Below are positions 37,301-46,045 of a stretch of 64,000 bases of DNA, piece after piece. Source of the DNA: Lysobacterales bacterium 66-474 (GTDB lineage: Bacteria > Pseudomonadota > Gammaproteobacteria > Xanthomonadales > Rhodanobacteraceae); assembly GCA_001899805.1 (NCBI GenBank), contig MKWP01000015.1, positions 682,001-746,000 of the forward strand, written 5' to 3'. The notes below the pieces were generated by a model that had not been told where the DNA came from, searched no databases, and saw only the letters and a program-made list of their open reading frames with translations. The position numbers and the translations under genes were made by a program. Within the stretch, counting starts at the first letter, position 1, and every line of letters starts with the position of its first letter.

Positions 37301-37556
37301 GGCACGGAACCCGGATTGCGTTTCACTTCATCCGGGCTACATCGCTGAAGCGCTGAGGCACGTGCCCCGGATTGCGTTTCACTCCATCCGGGCTACATCG
37401 CTGAAACGCTGAGGCACGTGCCCCGGATTGCGTTTCACTCCATCCGGGCTACACCGCTGAAGCGCTGAGGCACGGAACCCGGATTGCGTTTCACTCCATC
37501 CGGGCTACGACGTCGGTGGCGAATGTAGCCCGGATGGAACGCAGTGGAATCCGGGG
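37289..37556. repeat. Four tandem 56-bp units after suhB plus an inverted partial copy
   Basis: Equivalent points recur at exactly 56-bp steps: CCCGGATT begins at 37310, 37366, 37422 and 37478, and the CTGAAGCGCTGA-type block begins at 37289, 37345, 37401 (with one change) and 37457. The first unit overlaps the end of suhB. Each unit contains CCGGATTGCGTTTCACT and CATCCGGGCTAC, a REP-like palindromic half. At 37523-37556 the same sequence appears inverted (TGTAGCCCGGATGGAACGCA), so the array can form large hairpins. It separates suhB from the convergent lytic transglycosylase gene. Confidence 0.9.
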
Positions 37557-37568
37557 GAACCTCGCCGA

Positions 37569-38774
37569 TCAACTGCCGGCCTTGATCGTCGCCAGCGCGG
37601 GCGTCGCGTGCGCGGCCAGCGCGTCGCGATAGCGCTGGTACAGCAGCGCCACGCGCTTCACGTAGACCTGCGTTTCGGCATACGGCGGCACGCCGTGGTA
37701 TTTGGTTACGGCACCGGCGCCCGCGTTGTAGGCGGCCGCGGCAAGCTGCACGTCGCCGTGGAAATCGCGCAGCAGCGCCGCGAGGTAACGCGCGCCGCCG
37801 GAGATGTTCTGAGCCGGGTCGAACGCGTCGTCGACGCCCAGCTCGAACGCGGTGCCCGGCATCAACTGCATCAATCCCTGCGCGCCCTTGTACGACAGCG
37901 CACGCGGATTGAACCCCGATTCGGCATGGATGATCGCGCGCAGCAACGCGACGTTCACGCCGCTCAGCTTCGATGCCGCGCGGATGTCGTCGCCGTAGGC
38001 CGCGAGCTGCAGCGGCACGCGGTTCCAGTCGATCTTCGAATGCACGTCGCAGGCGTAGCATTCGATGATGTAGGTGAACAGCATCTTCGCATCGCCCTGC
38101 TTCGCCAGCGACGCGACGTTGGTGTACAGCACCGTGCCGTTCTTCTGCACCACGCGGTACACCGCGCCGGTACGCGGCGGCTTGGGCTTGTCCGCGTCCG
38201 CATCCAGGTGCAAGGGAATCGTGGCGGTCGCCGCCGGCATAGGCGCGGGGACACTGGCGGCGGGTGCCGGTACGGATGCGGGCGGCGGCGCGACACCCAG
38301 CATCCGCGGCAACACCTTCCCGCCCAGCGCATCGAGGATTGCGACGGGAAACGGCTGCCACACCTGCGGCACGGCCAGCTTCTGCACCTGGATCGAATCC
38401 GCCTCGCCCAACGGCACCACCTTGAGCACCGCGGGATTGGCCTCGACCTCGCGTGGCGGTTTGCCCGACAGGACCGTGCCGCTGGGCTGGTCCTGCTTGC
38501 GCGGCGGACGACGTTCGGCCACCTCGACCCGGTGCGCGGCGGGTGCGCCCCAGGCGCCGATCTTCGCGCAATGCTTGTAGCCGGCGGTGTGGCTGACGTA
38601 GGCCGTCTCGCCGGCCGGCCCGGTGCAGCGATACAACACGCTGGCCGACGCCGGGCCTGCCCAGGCCGCCAGCACCAGCAGCGCGCACGCCACCACGCCC
38701 CGCACAACGCAGACCGATTCGAAAGCGGAACCGGCTCGCCGGCCGCGCGTCCCCGGGCGGAACATGCCGTTCAT
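37569..38774 (-). CDS. Lytic transglycosylase (SLT family) with DUF4124-like N-terminal parts
   Basis: Envelope protein of 401 residues that probably cleaves peptidoglycan. A membrane/signal segment lies at about 24-45 (VVACALLVLAAWAGPASASV). Two short DUF4124-like beta units appear at about 46-62 (VLYRCTGPAGETAYVSH) and 205-220 (VYRVVQKNGTVLYTN), joined by a Pro/Ala-rich linker. The catalytic SLT domain begins near 250: Glu285 in HAESGFNP, then GLMQLMPGTA, GGARYLAALL and AAYNAG. All core motifs are intact. It is convergent with suhB across the tandem array. Confidence 0.9.
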   Translation of the reverse strand: MNGMFRPGTRGRRAGSAFESVCVVRGVVACALLVLAAWAGPASASVLYRCTGPAGETAYVSHTAGYKHCAKIGAWGAPAAHRVEVAERRPPRKQDQPSGTVLSGKPPREVEANPAVLKVVPLGEADSIQVQKLAVPQVWQPFPVAILDALGGKVLPRMLGVAPPPASVPAPAASVPAPMPAATATIPLHLDADADKPKPPRTGAVYRVVQKNGTVLYTNVASLAKQGDAKMLFTYIIECYACDVHSKIDWNRVPLQLAAYGDDIRAASKLSGVNVALLRAIIHAESGFNPRALSYKGAQGLMQLMPGTAFELGVDDAFDPAQNISGGARYLAALLRDFHGDVQLAAAAYNAGAGAVTKYHGVPPYAETQVYVKRVALLYQRYRDALAAHATPALATIKAGS

Positions 38775-38930
38775 GGGGCCGGAGTGTGCGCGCGCCGCCC
38801 ATGAATGCCAAGCGCCGGGTTCACATTCCGCGCCGCCGATCGTGCGTCCGCCATGCTGCGGCCTGCCCCGTGACGGACCGCAGTGGCATTAGAATGCCGG
38901 ATTCGCTCAACCCATCGCACCACCATTGTC

Positions 38931-40361
38931 ATGGCCGATACCCCCGCCCCCGACAAAGCCGCTGGAGAACCTGCTGCTGGAAGGCCTGCTCCTGGAAAAC
39001 CTGCCCTTGGAAGGCCTGCTCCTGGAAAGCTATTCATCCAGACCCACGGCTGCCAGATGAACGAGTACGACTCCCGCAAGATGGAGGAAGTGCTCGCGGC
39101 CGAGCGCGGCATGCAGCGCACCGACGACGTATCGCAAGCCGACGTGATCCTGGTGAATACCTGCTCGATCCGCGAGAAGGCGCAGGAGAAGGTGTTCTCG
39201 CAGCTGGGCCGCTGGAAGGAATTCAAGCAGGCCAACCCGGACGTGCTGATCGGCGTCGGCGGTTGCGTGGCCTCGCAGGAAGGCGCGGCGATCGTCGAGC
39301 GCGCGCCGTACGTCGACCTGGTGTTCGGGCCGCAGACCCTGCACCGCCTGCCCGACCTCATCGACGCGCGCCGGGCCACCGGCAAGCCGCAGGTCGACAT
39401 CTCATTTCCCGAAATCGAGAAGTTCGACCGGCTGCCCGAGCCGCGCGCGGAGGGCCCGAGCGCGTTCGTGTCGATCATGGAAGGCTGTTCCAAATACTGC
39501 TCGTTCTGCGTGGTGCCCTACACCCGCGGCGAGGAAATCTCGCGTCCGTTCGACGACGTGCTGGCGGAAGTCGCCTCGCTCGCCGAACAGGGCGTGAAAG
39601 AGGTCAACCTGCTGGGCCAGAACGTCAATGCCTATCGCGGTCCGATGTTCGACGGAAATACCGCCGATCTTGCACTGCTGATCCGCGCGATCGCCGAGAT
39701 CGACGGGATCGGGCGAATCCGTTTCACGACTTCGCACCCGCTGGAGTTTTCGGATTCGCTGGTCGCGGCCTACCGTGACGTGCCCAAGCTCGCGAATTTC
39801 CTGCACCTCCCCGTGCAATCGGGTTCCGACCGCGTGCTGGCGATGATGAAGCGCGGCTACACCGCGCTGGAATTCAAGTCGAAGATCCGCAAGCTGCGCG
39901 CGGTGCGCCCGGACATCTGCATTTCAAGCGATTTCATCGTGGGCTTCCCGGGCGAGACCGATGCCGATTTCGCGCAGACGCTGCAACTGATCGAGGACGT
40001 CGGTTTCGACCAGTCATTCTCCTTCATCTATTCCAAGCGCCCCGGCACGCCGGCGGCCAACCTGTTCGACCCGACGCCCGATGCGGTGAAGCACGCACGC
40101 CTCACGACGTTGCAGAACGCGATCAACTTCCACGCGGCGAAAATCAGCGAGGCGATGGTGGGAACGACGCAACGCATCCTCGTCACCGGGCCATCGAAGA
40201 AAAACCCCAACGAACTCACCGGCAAGACCGAGAACATGCGCCAGGTGAATTTCGCGAGTGACGCGCGCCTCGTCGGCGAGTTCGTGGACGTCGTGATCAC
40301 CGCGGCGCTGTCGAATTCGCTGCGTGCACGCGTGGCAACGGAAAATCGCCGGATGGCTTGA
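38931..40361 (+). CDS. miaB: tRNA-2-methylthio-N6-dimethylallyladenosine synthase MiaB
   Basis: Radical-SAM methylthiotransferase of 476 residues acting on A37 of tRNAs reading UNN codons. The auxiliary cluster cysteines are Cys41 (GCQMNEYDS), Cys78 (VNTCSIRE) and Cys112 (GGCVASQEG); the radical-SAM triad is Cys186, Cys190 and Cys193 ([17 protein letters not shown]). A TRAM domain ends the protein ([13 protein letters not shown]). The first 32 residues are an unusual Pro/Gly/Ala-rich extension made by a 15-bp DNA repeat. A TAGAAT box lies at 38890-38895. PhoH and YbeY, its usual neighbours, lie 4 kb downstream beyond an exporter operon on the other strand. Confidence 0.95.
   Translation: MADTPAPDKAAGEPAAGRPAPGKPALGRPAPGKLFIQTHGCQMNEYDSRKMEEVLAAERGMQRTDDVSQADVILVNTCSIREKAQEKVFSQLGRWKEFKQANPDVLIGVGGCVASQEGAAIVERAPYVDLVFGPQTLHRLPDLIDARRATGKPQVDISFPEIEKFDRLPEPRAEGPSAFVSIMEGCSKYCSFCVVPYTRGEEISRPFDDVLAEVASLAEQGVKEVNLLGQNVNAYRGPMFDGNTADLALLIRAIAEIDGIGRIRFTTSHPLEFSDSLVAAYRDVPKLANFLHLPVQSGSDRVLAMMKRGYTALEFKSKIRKLRAVRPDICISSDFIVGFPGETDADFAQTLQLIEDVGFDQSFSFIYSKRPGTPAANLFDPTPDAVKHARLTTLQNAINFHAAKISEAMVGTTQRILVTGPSKKNPNELTGKTENMRQVNFASDARLVGEFVDVVITAALSNSLRARVATENRRMA
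38961..39028 (+). repeat. 15-bp direct repeat (about 4.5 copies) inside the 5' end of miaB
   Basis: Units begin at 38961, 38976, 38991, 39006 and 39021 and follow the pattern (G/C)(C/T)TGGA(G/A)(A/G)(A/G)CCTGC(T/C). They encode a repeating P-x-x-G-(R/K/E) pentapeptide ahead of the conserved MiaB domain. As the length is a multiple of three, copy changes would keep the frame. Confidence 0.85.
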
Positions 40362-40371
40362 CGCTCATTTC

Positions 40372-40537
40372 GTCATTCCGGCGAAGGCCGGAATCCACTT
40401 TTTGCAGCAAGGTCAACATGGATTCCGGGTTCCGTTCGCGATGAAGCCACGAACGGCCCCGGAATGACGACTGGAGCTTTCATCCAGCACTCTGCCCGAG
40501 TTCGCGATGAAACCGCGAACGGCCCCGGAATGACGAC
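40372..40537. repeat. Dispersed GTCATTCC/GGAATGAC palindromic element (copy D) with internal duplication
   Basis: The element starts GTCATTCCGG at 40372 and reaches GGAATGAC at 40467; a second end copy follows. The stretch TTCGCGATGAAGCCACGAAC (40435 on) recurs at 40501 as TTCGCGATGAAACCGCGAAC, each followed by GGCCCCGGAATGACGAC, so one arm is duplicated 66 bp apart. It lies between the convergent miaB and ABC permease genes. Confidence 0.8.
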
Positions 40538-40567
40538 ACGTGGCGTTCCACCCGCAGGGGAAGCACG

Positions 40568-41677
40568 TCAATCGAGCCGCTTGCGGAAGCGCAGGATCGC
40601 CGCCGCCATCATCAACACGATGAAGATCGACAGCGCGAGCGCCTCCGGCCACATTTCGCGGAGGCCCGCGCCACGCAACATCACGCCGCGGATCAGCCGC
40701 ACGAAGTGCGTCAGCGGCAGCACCTCGGCCAGCCACTGCGCGACCTTCGGCATCCCGGCGAACGGGAACATGAACCCGGAGAGCAGGATCGACGGCAGGA
40801 ACACGAACAGCGTCATCTGCATCGCCTGGAACTGCGATCGCGCGCGGGTCGAGATCATGAGGCCCAGCGCGAGGTTGGCGACGATCAACAGTCCGGCCAC
40901 CACGAACACGTCCAGCAACCCGCCCCGCACCGGCACCTGGAACAGCCACAGCCCGACCGCCAGGATCACGCTTACCTGCACCAGCCCGATCGCGATGTAC
41001 GGCAGCACCTTGCCGATCATCAATTCCGTGCTGGTGAGCGGGGTCGCGATCAGCAATTCCATGTTGCCGCGTTCGCGTTCGCGCACGATCGCGATGCCGG
41101 TGAACAGCACCATGGTCATGGTCAGGATCACCCCGATCAGGCCCGGCACGATGCTGACGGCCGAGCGCCGCTCGGGATTGTAGAAGCCGACCACGCTGAT
41201 CGCCCCGGTCGGCGGCGTGCTGCGCAGGGGCGCACGCATGTCGGGTGTCGCGCTGTCCACCGGCACCCGTGCGAGTTGCGCCGCCGCGGCCTGCACCGCG
41301 GTATCACTGCCATCCACCAGCACCTGCGCCACCGGCCGGCCGTCGTGGCGGCGCCGTTCGAAATCCGGCGGAATCACGATGCCGACGCTGATCTCGCCGC
41401 GCCGGATCATCGCCATCAACTGTTGCGGGGTGTCGGCGGTCGCCACCGGCGCCACCACCTCGGTGGCCAGCATGTCCATGACCAGCGCGCGCGAAGCGGA
41501 TGTATTCGCCTCGTCGGCGATGCCGGCCGCGATGCCGCGCACGTCGGTGTTGATCGCGTAGCCGAACAGCACAAGTTGCAGCAGCGGGATCCCGATGATC
41601 ATGCCGAGGCTCATGCGGTCGCGGCGGAGCTGGCGCAGCTCCTTGACCACGATCGCCCACATCCGTCGCCAGTTCAT
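40568..41677 (-). CDS. ABC-2 type exporter permease (YbhS/YbhR-like)
   Basis: Inner-membrane permease of 369 residues. One N-terminal helix (GMIIGIPLLQLVLFGYAIN), a large periplasmic part with a DUF3533/YbhR-like region (VGIVIPPDFERRRHDG), and five C-terminal helices (from SIVPGLIGVILTMTMVLFTG) form the usual ABC2_membrane_3 layout. The ATG at 41677 overlaps the ATPase stop by four bases (ATGA). It is the last gene of the TetR-HlyD-ATPase-permease operon. Only one permease gene is present, whereas E. coli has both YbhS and YbhR, so it may work as a homodimer. Confidence 0.9.
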   Translation of the reverse strand: MNWRRMWAIVVKELRQLRRDRMSLGMIIGIPLLQLVLFGYAINTDVRGIAAGIADEANTSASRALVMDMLATEVVAPVATADTPQQLMAMIRRGEISVGIVIPPDFERRRHDGRPVAQVLVDGSDTAVQAAAAQLARVPVDSATPDMRAPLRSTPPTGAISVVGFYNPERRSAVSIVPGLIGVILTMTMVLFTGIAIVRERERGNMELLIATPLTSTELMIGKVLPYIAIGLVQVSVILAVGLWLFQVPVRGGLLDVFVVAGLLIVANLALGLMISTRARSQFQAMQMTLFVFLPSILLSGFMFPFAGMPKVAQWLAEVLPLTHFVRLIRGVMLRGAGLREMWPEALALSIFIVLMMAAAILRFRKRLD

Positions 41678-42654
41678 GCCGCGCGCGTCCGTTCGTCGGC
41701 GCCGCCGCGGGTCGCCACCACGAACACGTCTTCCAGGTTCGGCGGCACCGCGGATACCTGCGCGCGATGCCCGGCTTGCCCGAGTGCATGGTCGATGCGC
41801 TGCTCGGTCCGCCCGGCGTCCGCGGCCTCCTGCATCAGTACCCGCAAGGTGTTGCCCACCTGCACCACGCTGAGTACCCCGGACAGGGACTGCAGCGTGC
41901 CGCGAACGCGGCGCGGCTCATCGGTCTCGATCACCAGCGTGCGCCCCGCGAGCGCGCCGGTGAGCTCCGCCGGCGTGCCGTCCGCCACCAGCCGGCCACG
42001 ATCCAGGACCGCGAGGCGGTGGCAGCGTTCGGCCTCGTCCATCAGGTGCGTGGACACCAGGATCGTGGCGCCGGCGTCGGCCAGCTCGAACAGGTTTTCC
42101 CAGAATTCGCGGCGCGATTCCGGATCGACCGCGCTGGTCGGTTCATCGAGGAACAGCAGTTCGGGTTCGTGGATCACCGCGCAGGCCAGCGCGAGGCGCT
42201 GCTTCCAGCCGCCGCTCATGGTGCCCGCGAGCTGGTTGCGGCGATCCCCGAAACCGTAGCGCGCGATCAATTCGTCCACCCGCGCCCCGGTTTGCCCGCG
42301 CGGAATGCCCTGGATCGCGGCGATGAACTCCAGGTTCTCGAGCACGCTCAGGTCGTCGAACAGCGAGAACTTCTGGGTCATGTAGCCGATCCGGCTGCGC
42401 AGGGCTTCGGCTTGTTGCGGAATCCTCAGGCCCAGCACTTCGACCTCGCCGGCGCTGGGCGTCAGCAAGCCGCAAAGCATCCGGATCGTGGTGGTCTTGC
42501 CCGAACCGTTCGGGCCGAGGAACCCATACACCTGCCCCGAAGGCACATCCAGATCGACGTGGTCGACCGCGACGAGTTTGCCGAACACCTTGCGCAGGCC
42601 GCGCGCGCGGATCGCTCCGCGCGTGCTTGCCACTTCCGCGGCAGCGGCATTCAC
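41674..42654 (-). CDS. ABC transporter ATP-binding protein (YbhF-like exporter ATPase)
   Basis: Cytoplasmic ATPase of 326 residues. Walker A LGPNGSGKTTT, the Q-loop in YMTQKFSLF, signature MSGGWKQRL, Walker B LLFLDEPTSAVD and switch His in VSTHLMDEAE are all present; the last 90 residues form a short accessory domain (RTLVIETDEPRRVRGTLQSL). GTG 42654 overlaps the stop of the membrane-fusion gene (GTGA) and has GGAGG six bases upstream. Single NBD only, unlike the fused double-NBD YbhF of E. coli. It powers the ABC-2 permease encoded next. Confidence 0.92.
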   Translation of the reverse strand: MNAAAAEVASTRGAIRARGLRKVFGKLVAVDHVDLDVPSGQVYGFLGPNGSGKTTTIRMLCGLLTPSAGEVEVLGLRIPQQAEALRSRIGYMTQKFSLFDDLSVLENLEFIAAIQGIPRGQTGARVDELIARYGFGDRRNQLAGTMSGGWKQRLALACAVIHEPELLFLDEPTSAVDPESRREFWENLFELADAGATILVSTHLMDEAERCHRLAVLDRGRLVADGTPAELTGALAGRTLVIETDEPRRVRGTLQSLSGVLSVVQVGNTLRVLMQEAADAGRTEQRIDHALGQAGHRAQVSAVPPNLEDVFVVATRGGADERTRAA

Positions 42655-43625
42655 CTGGCACCTCCGTCCAGCTCGACATGCAGCGGCAATCCCGCGGGCA
42701 GGTTCGCCGCATCCTCGCCCAGGGCGACTTCCGCGATATAACTCAGGCGCGCCGCGTCGTCGCCGATCAGTGCGTAATAAGGCGTGAACACCGGCTCGCT
42801 GCGAACGAGGCGGACGCGGCCCTGCAGCGATTGCCTGCGGCCATCCACGAACACGCGCACGGCATCGCCCACGTGCACGTTCGCCCGCTGCGGCTCGGGT
42901 ACGTAGATGCGCGCATACGGCGCATCGCCCACCAGCAGGATCGCGAGCGGCGCACCCACCGGCGCCTGGTCGCCCAGCTTGTACGGAATGTTGTCGACGA
43001 CGCCGGCGCGCGGTGCGACCACGTCGAGTTTGCCGAGCAACACCCGTTCCGCTGTCGCCTGCGCCTGCGCTGCGGCAAGGGTAGCCTGCGCCTGCGCGAT
43101 CTGTTCCGGGCGCGTGCCGTGCAGGAGTTCGTCGAGCGCGGCGCGCGCCGCCTCGGTGCGGCCGTCCGCGCTGCCGGCGGCGGCGCGCGCGCGATCCAGG
43201 TCGGAGGCCGACACGTAGCCCTTTGCCGCCATCGGGCGCAGGCGGTCGTATTGCGCGCGTGCCTGCCGCGCGTCGGCCTGTGCGGCCGAGAGATTCGCGC
43301 GTGCGCTGGCAATGTCTTCCTTGCGCGGCCCTGCCACGAGTTCGCGCAACAATTCGTTTTGCCGCTGCGCCTGCGCTTCGGCCGCCGCCAGCGCAGCGCG
43401 CGTATGGGCCGGGTCGAGCCGGACCAGCATCTGTCCCGCCTTCACCCGCTCGCCATCGCGCGCGTCGATCGCGACGATCCGCTCCGCGGCCGGCGCAGGC
43501 AGGGTAATGCGATCGTATTCCAGCGTGCCCAGCGCCTGCGGCGGTGACCCCGAGCACGCGCACAACGCCATGCCGATCGCCGGCAACAGGAACACGAAAC
43601 CGAACAATCGACGCAACCTCGTCAT
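42651..43625 (-). CDS. HlyD-family membrane-fusion lipoprotein of ABC exporter (YbhG-like)
   Basis: Periplasmic adaptor of 324 residues. The N-terminal signal ends in a lipobox-like LCAC-S (about residue 24), so it may be a lipoprotein. A biotinyl-lipoyl half (VAIDARDGERVKAGQMLVRL) is followed by a long alpha-helical hairpin with Ala/Gln/Arg-rich coils, the second lipoyl half (VAPRAGVVDNIPYKLGD) and a beta-barrel domain. The ATG at 43625 overlaps the regulator stop (ATGA), with AGGAGA upstream. It probably links the inner-membrane ABC exporter to a TolC-like channel that is not encoded in this window. Confidence 0.9.
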   Translation of the reverse strand: MTRLRRLFGFVFLLPAIGMALCACSGSPPQALGTLEYDRITLPAPAAERIVAIDARDGERVKAGQMLVRLDPAHTRAALAAAEAQAQRQNELLRELVAGPRKEDIASARANLSAAQADARQARAQYDRLRPMAAKGYVSASDLDRARAAAGSADGRTEAARAALDELLHGTRPEQIAQAQATLAAAQAQATAERVLLGKLDVVAPRAGVVDNIPYKLGDQAPVGAPLAILLVGDAPYARIYVPEPQRANVHVGDAVRVFVDGRRQSLQGRVRLVRSEPVFTPYYALIGDDAARLSYIAEVALGEDAANLPAGLPLHVELDGGAR

Positions 43626-44326
43626 GGGGATTTTCTCCTGCCTTTGCGTGGACCAGGCCGATGGGCGCCCATGCCGTGATCGAGCAGCGCGAGCGTGTGC
43701 TTGCGCAACGCCGCCGCGTCGAGGTCTTTCGCGGCGAACATCCGCCGCCAGATCGGAGCACCGGCTGCCGGGAACAACGTGAGGCCGACCAGCGACACCA
43801 CCATCAGGCGCGGATCCAGCCCGGGGCCGAGCCGGCCGTGTGCCTGCGCGGCCGCAAAACCCTGCGCCAGCATTTGCGGTACCCGTGGAATCGCATGCTC
43901 GAACAGCGCATCGCGCAGTGCACCACCCTCGCAAAGCACTTCGCGGACCCACAGCGAAGGCAGCCACGGATGCGCCGCGACCACGTCCCCCATGCCGTTC
44001 ACGAACGCGGCCGCCAGATCGGCAGGGCCGCTTCCTGCGCGTTCGACCAGCGCACGCACCGGCGCGAGCGCCGGCAGCAATCTTTCCTCGATGACTGCCA
44101 GCGTCAACTGCCGCTTGTCGCCGAAGTAGTAATGCAGCATCGCCGGGGTGACGCCCGCCGCGGCCGCGATCGCGCGCAGCGACGCGGCCTGTATTCCGAC
44201 CCGCGTGAACTCCAGGATCGCCGCATCGACCAGTTTCGCGCGCACGTCGGCGTCGCCGCCCCGCGGCCGACCGACGCCGCGCCTGCGGACTCCCGATTTC
44301 TTCTTGCTCGTCCCGGCCATGCGCAT
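43622..44326 (-). CDS. TetR-family regulator of the ABC exporter operon (CecR/YbiH-like)
   Basis: DNA-binding repressor of 234 residues. The N-terminal helix-turn-helix (SLRAIAAAAGVTPAMLHYYF, about residues 48-67) and a CecR-type C-terminal ligand domain (HPWLPSLWVREVLCEGG) are visible. It is the first gene of the operon and overlaps the HlyD gene, like E. coli cecR-ybhGFSR, where the system responds to antibiotics such as cefoperazone or chloramphenicol. A perfect 7-bp inverted repeat lies only two bases before its start codon, which suggests autorepression. No ribosome-binding site is visible at ATG 44326; ATG 44320 is the alternative. Confidence 0.88.
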   Translation of the reverse strand: MRMAGTSKKKSGVRRRGVGRPRGGDADVRAKLVDAAILEFTRVGIQAASLRAIAAAAGVTPAMLHYYFGDKRQLTLAVIEERLLPALAPVRALVERAGSGPADLAAAFVNGMGDVVAAHPWLPSLWVREVLCEGGALRDALFEHAIPRVPQMLAQGFAAAQAHGRLGPGLDPRLMVVSLVGLTLFPAAGAPIWRRMFAAKDLDAAALRKHTLALLDHGMGAHRPGPRKGRRKSP

Positions 44327-44327
44327 A

Positions 44328-44347
44328 AATTAATTCATCTATTAATT
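44328..44347. promoter_or_regulatory. Probable operator of the TetR-type regulator
   Basis: AATTAAT-TCATCT-ATTAATT is a perfect 7-bp inverted repeat with a six-base spacer. It is strikingly AT-rich for this GC-rich region and lies two bases upstream of the regulator's start codon and about 100 bases from the divergent phoH start. The size and position fit a TetR operator covering the -10 region. Confidence 0.65.
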
Positions 44348-44448
44348 ATTTGCAAGACCGGCCGGAATCATCCGTTCGATCGCATCCGCGGAGCTGGCCC
44401 GGGCTTGCGGCCCGCGCTACGCTTTGCGGCGCACCCGTGACACCCGCC

Positions 44449-45435
44449 ATGACCGAAGCCCTCACCCAACGCGATTTCACCCTCGAACCCGACGATGCCC
44501 TGCGGCTGGCCAACCTGTGCGGACCGTTCGACGAACACCTGCGCCAGATCGAACTGCGGCTCGGGGTCGAGATCAACAACCGCGGCAACGTGTTCCGCGT
44601 GATCGGGGAAGAGCCCGCGGTGCAGTCCGGCGAACGCGTGCTGCGTTCGCTGTACGCAGCCACCGAACACGAAACCCTGAACGGCCGCACGCTCAACCTG
44701 CGCCTGTCCGAAGCCGGCGTCGATGCGCTGGCGGAAAAGCAGGCCGAGGGCACGCAGGAAGTCGCGATCAAGGTGAAGCGCGGCACCATCCGCGGGCGCG
44801 GCCCGAACCAGGTGCGCTACCTGCACGCGATCGCACGTCACGACATCAATTTCGGGATCGGCCCGGCCGGCACCGGCAAGACCTACCTCGCGGTCGCCAG
44901 CGCGGTCGAGGCGCTGGAAACCGGCCGCGTGCAGCGGCTGATCCTGGTGCGTCCCGCGGTCGAAGCCGGCGAAAAACTCGGGTTCCTGCCGGGCGACCTC
45001 GCGCAGAAAGTCGATCCGTACTTGCGTCCGCTCTACGACGCGCTCTACGAAATGCTCGGCTTCGACAAGGTCGCGCGCCTGATCGAGCGCAGCGTGATCG
45101 AGATCGCGCCGCTGGCCTACATGCGTGGGCGCACGCTCAACGATTCGTTCGTGATCCTGGACGAAGCCCAGAACAGCACCGTCGAACAGATGAAGATGTT
45201 CCTGACCCGCATCGGCTTCGGCACCACCACCGTGGTCACCGGCGACGTGACCCAGGTCGACCTGCCGCGCAACACCCGTTCGGGCCTGCGCAACGTGATC
45301 GAGGTGCTGCGCGACGTCGAGGGCATCAGCTTCACCTTCTTCACCGCGCGCGACGTGGTGCGGCATCCGCTGGTCGCCAAGATCGTGCGCGCCTACGAAG
45401 CCGCCGAGGAACGCAATGGCGATGCCGCACCTTGA
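44449..45435 (+). CDS. ybeZ: PhoH-like ATPase (YbeZ type)
   Basis: Cytoplasmic P-loop ATPase of 328 residues. An N-terminal KH-like part (LRQIELRLGVEINNRGNVFR) precedes the PhoH domain with Walker A GPAGTGKT (138-145) and Walker B FVILDEAQNS; the segment TGDVTQVDLP is characteristic. YbeZ works with YbeY in rRNA maturation and RNA quality control. The frame overlaps ybeY by 20 bases, and corC follows, giving the conserved ybeZ-ybeY-corC order. It is divergent from the TetR gene, with the AT-rich operator between them. Confidence 0.94.
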   Translation: MTEALTQRDFTLEPDDALRLANLCGPFDEHLRQIELRLGVEINNRGNVFRVIGEEPAVQSGERVLRSLYAATEHETLNGRTLNLRLSEAGVDALAEKQAEGTQEVAIKVKRGTIRGRGPNQVRYLHAIARHDINFGIGPAGTGKTYLAVASAVEALETGRVQRLILVRPAVEAGEKLGFLPGDLAQKVDPYLRPLYDALYEMLGFDKVARLIERSVIEIAPLAYMRGRTLNDSFVILDEAQNSTVEQMKMFLTRIGFGTTTVVTGDVTQVDLPRNTRSGLRNVIEVLRDVEGISFTFFTARDVVRHPLVAKIVRAYEAAEERNGDAAP

Positions 45436-45877
45436 ACTTGGCGTCTCGTACGCCGCGCCACGGCGCGGCGTGCCGTCGGCCGCGAGTTTCCGGCGCTGGG
45501 TGGAAGCGGCGCTTGCGGGCGCGCGGTACCACAACCCCGCGGAGCTGGCGATCCGCATTGTGGGCACGCGCGAGGGCCGCACGCTGAACTGGCAGTATCG
45601 CGGCAAGCACTACGCGACCAACGTGCTGTCGTTCCCGGTCGAGCTGCCGCGCGGCGTCACTTCGCCGCTGCTCGGAGACCTCGTGATCTGCGCGCCGGTG
45701 GTCGCACGCGAGGCGCGCGAACAGGGCAAGGCGCCGCGCGACCACTACGCGCACCTGACCGTGCACGGCGTGCTGCACCTGCTCGGCCACGACCACCAGG
45801 ACGCCGCGGACGCCGCGCACATGGAAGGGCTGGAAACCCGCATCCTCGCGACGCTCGGCATCGGCAACCCCTATTGA
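45416..45877 (+). CDS. ybeY: Endoribonuclease/rRNA maturation factor YbeY
   Basis: Zn2+-dependent single-strand endoribonuclease of 153 residues involved in 16S rRNA 3' processing and ribosome quality control. The zinc motif HGVLHLLGHDH supplies His117, His121 and His127, and the conserved segment NVLSFPVELP is present. The start at 45416 lies within the end of ybeZ, so translation is coupled; a second in-frame ATG is at 45422. CorC follows 168 bases downstream. Confidence 0.95.
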   Translation: MAMPHLELGVSYAAPRRGVPSAASFRRWVEAALAGARYHNPAELAIRIVGTREGRTLNWQYRGKHYATNVLSFPVELPRGVTSPLLGDLVICAPVVAREAREQGKAPRDHYAHLTVHGVLHLLGHDHQDAADAAHMEGLETRILATLGIGNPY

Positions 45878-46045
45878 CGGGTTGCGGCGGGCGGCCGTAG
45901 CGCCTGTCCCGCAGGCTGTCGCGAATCAAGCGCTTGCGCGGTATGCGCCCGCATCATGCCCGCCCTGGCCGGCCCATCGGCGACCCCGGCCCCGCGGTTC
46001 CGCTACACTTGTTCGACCCGCCCCTTCGGGGACGTGCTTCCGCTT

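Noticed and set aside
37289-37556. CRISPR array
   Set aside because: The 56-bp units are contiguous near-identical copies with no unique spacers, and no cas gene is present.
41674-43761. 695-codon extended frame that would fuse extra sequence to the ABC ATPase
   Set aside because: The upstream part overlaps the HlyD gene in another frame; the GTG at 42654 with GGAGG upstream is the real start.
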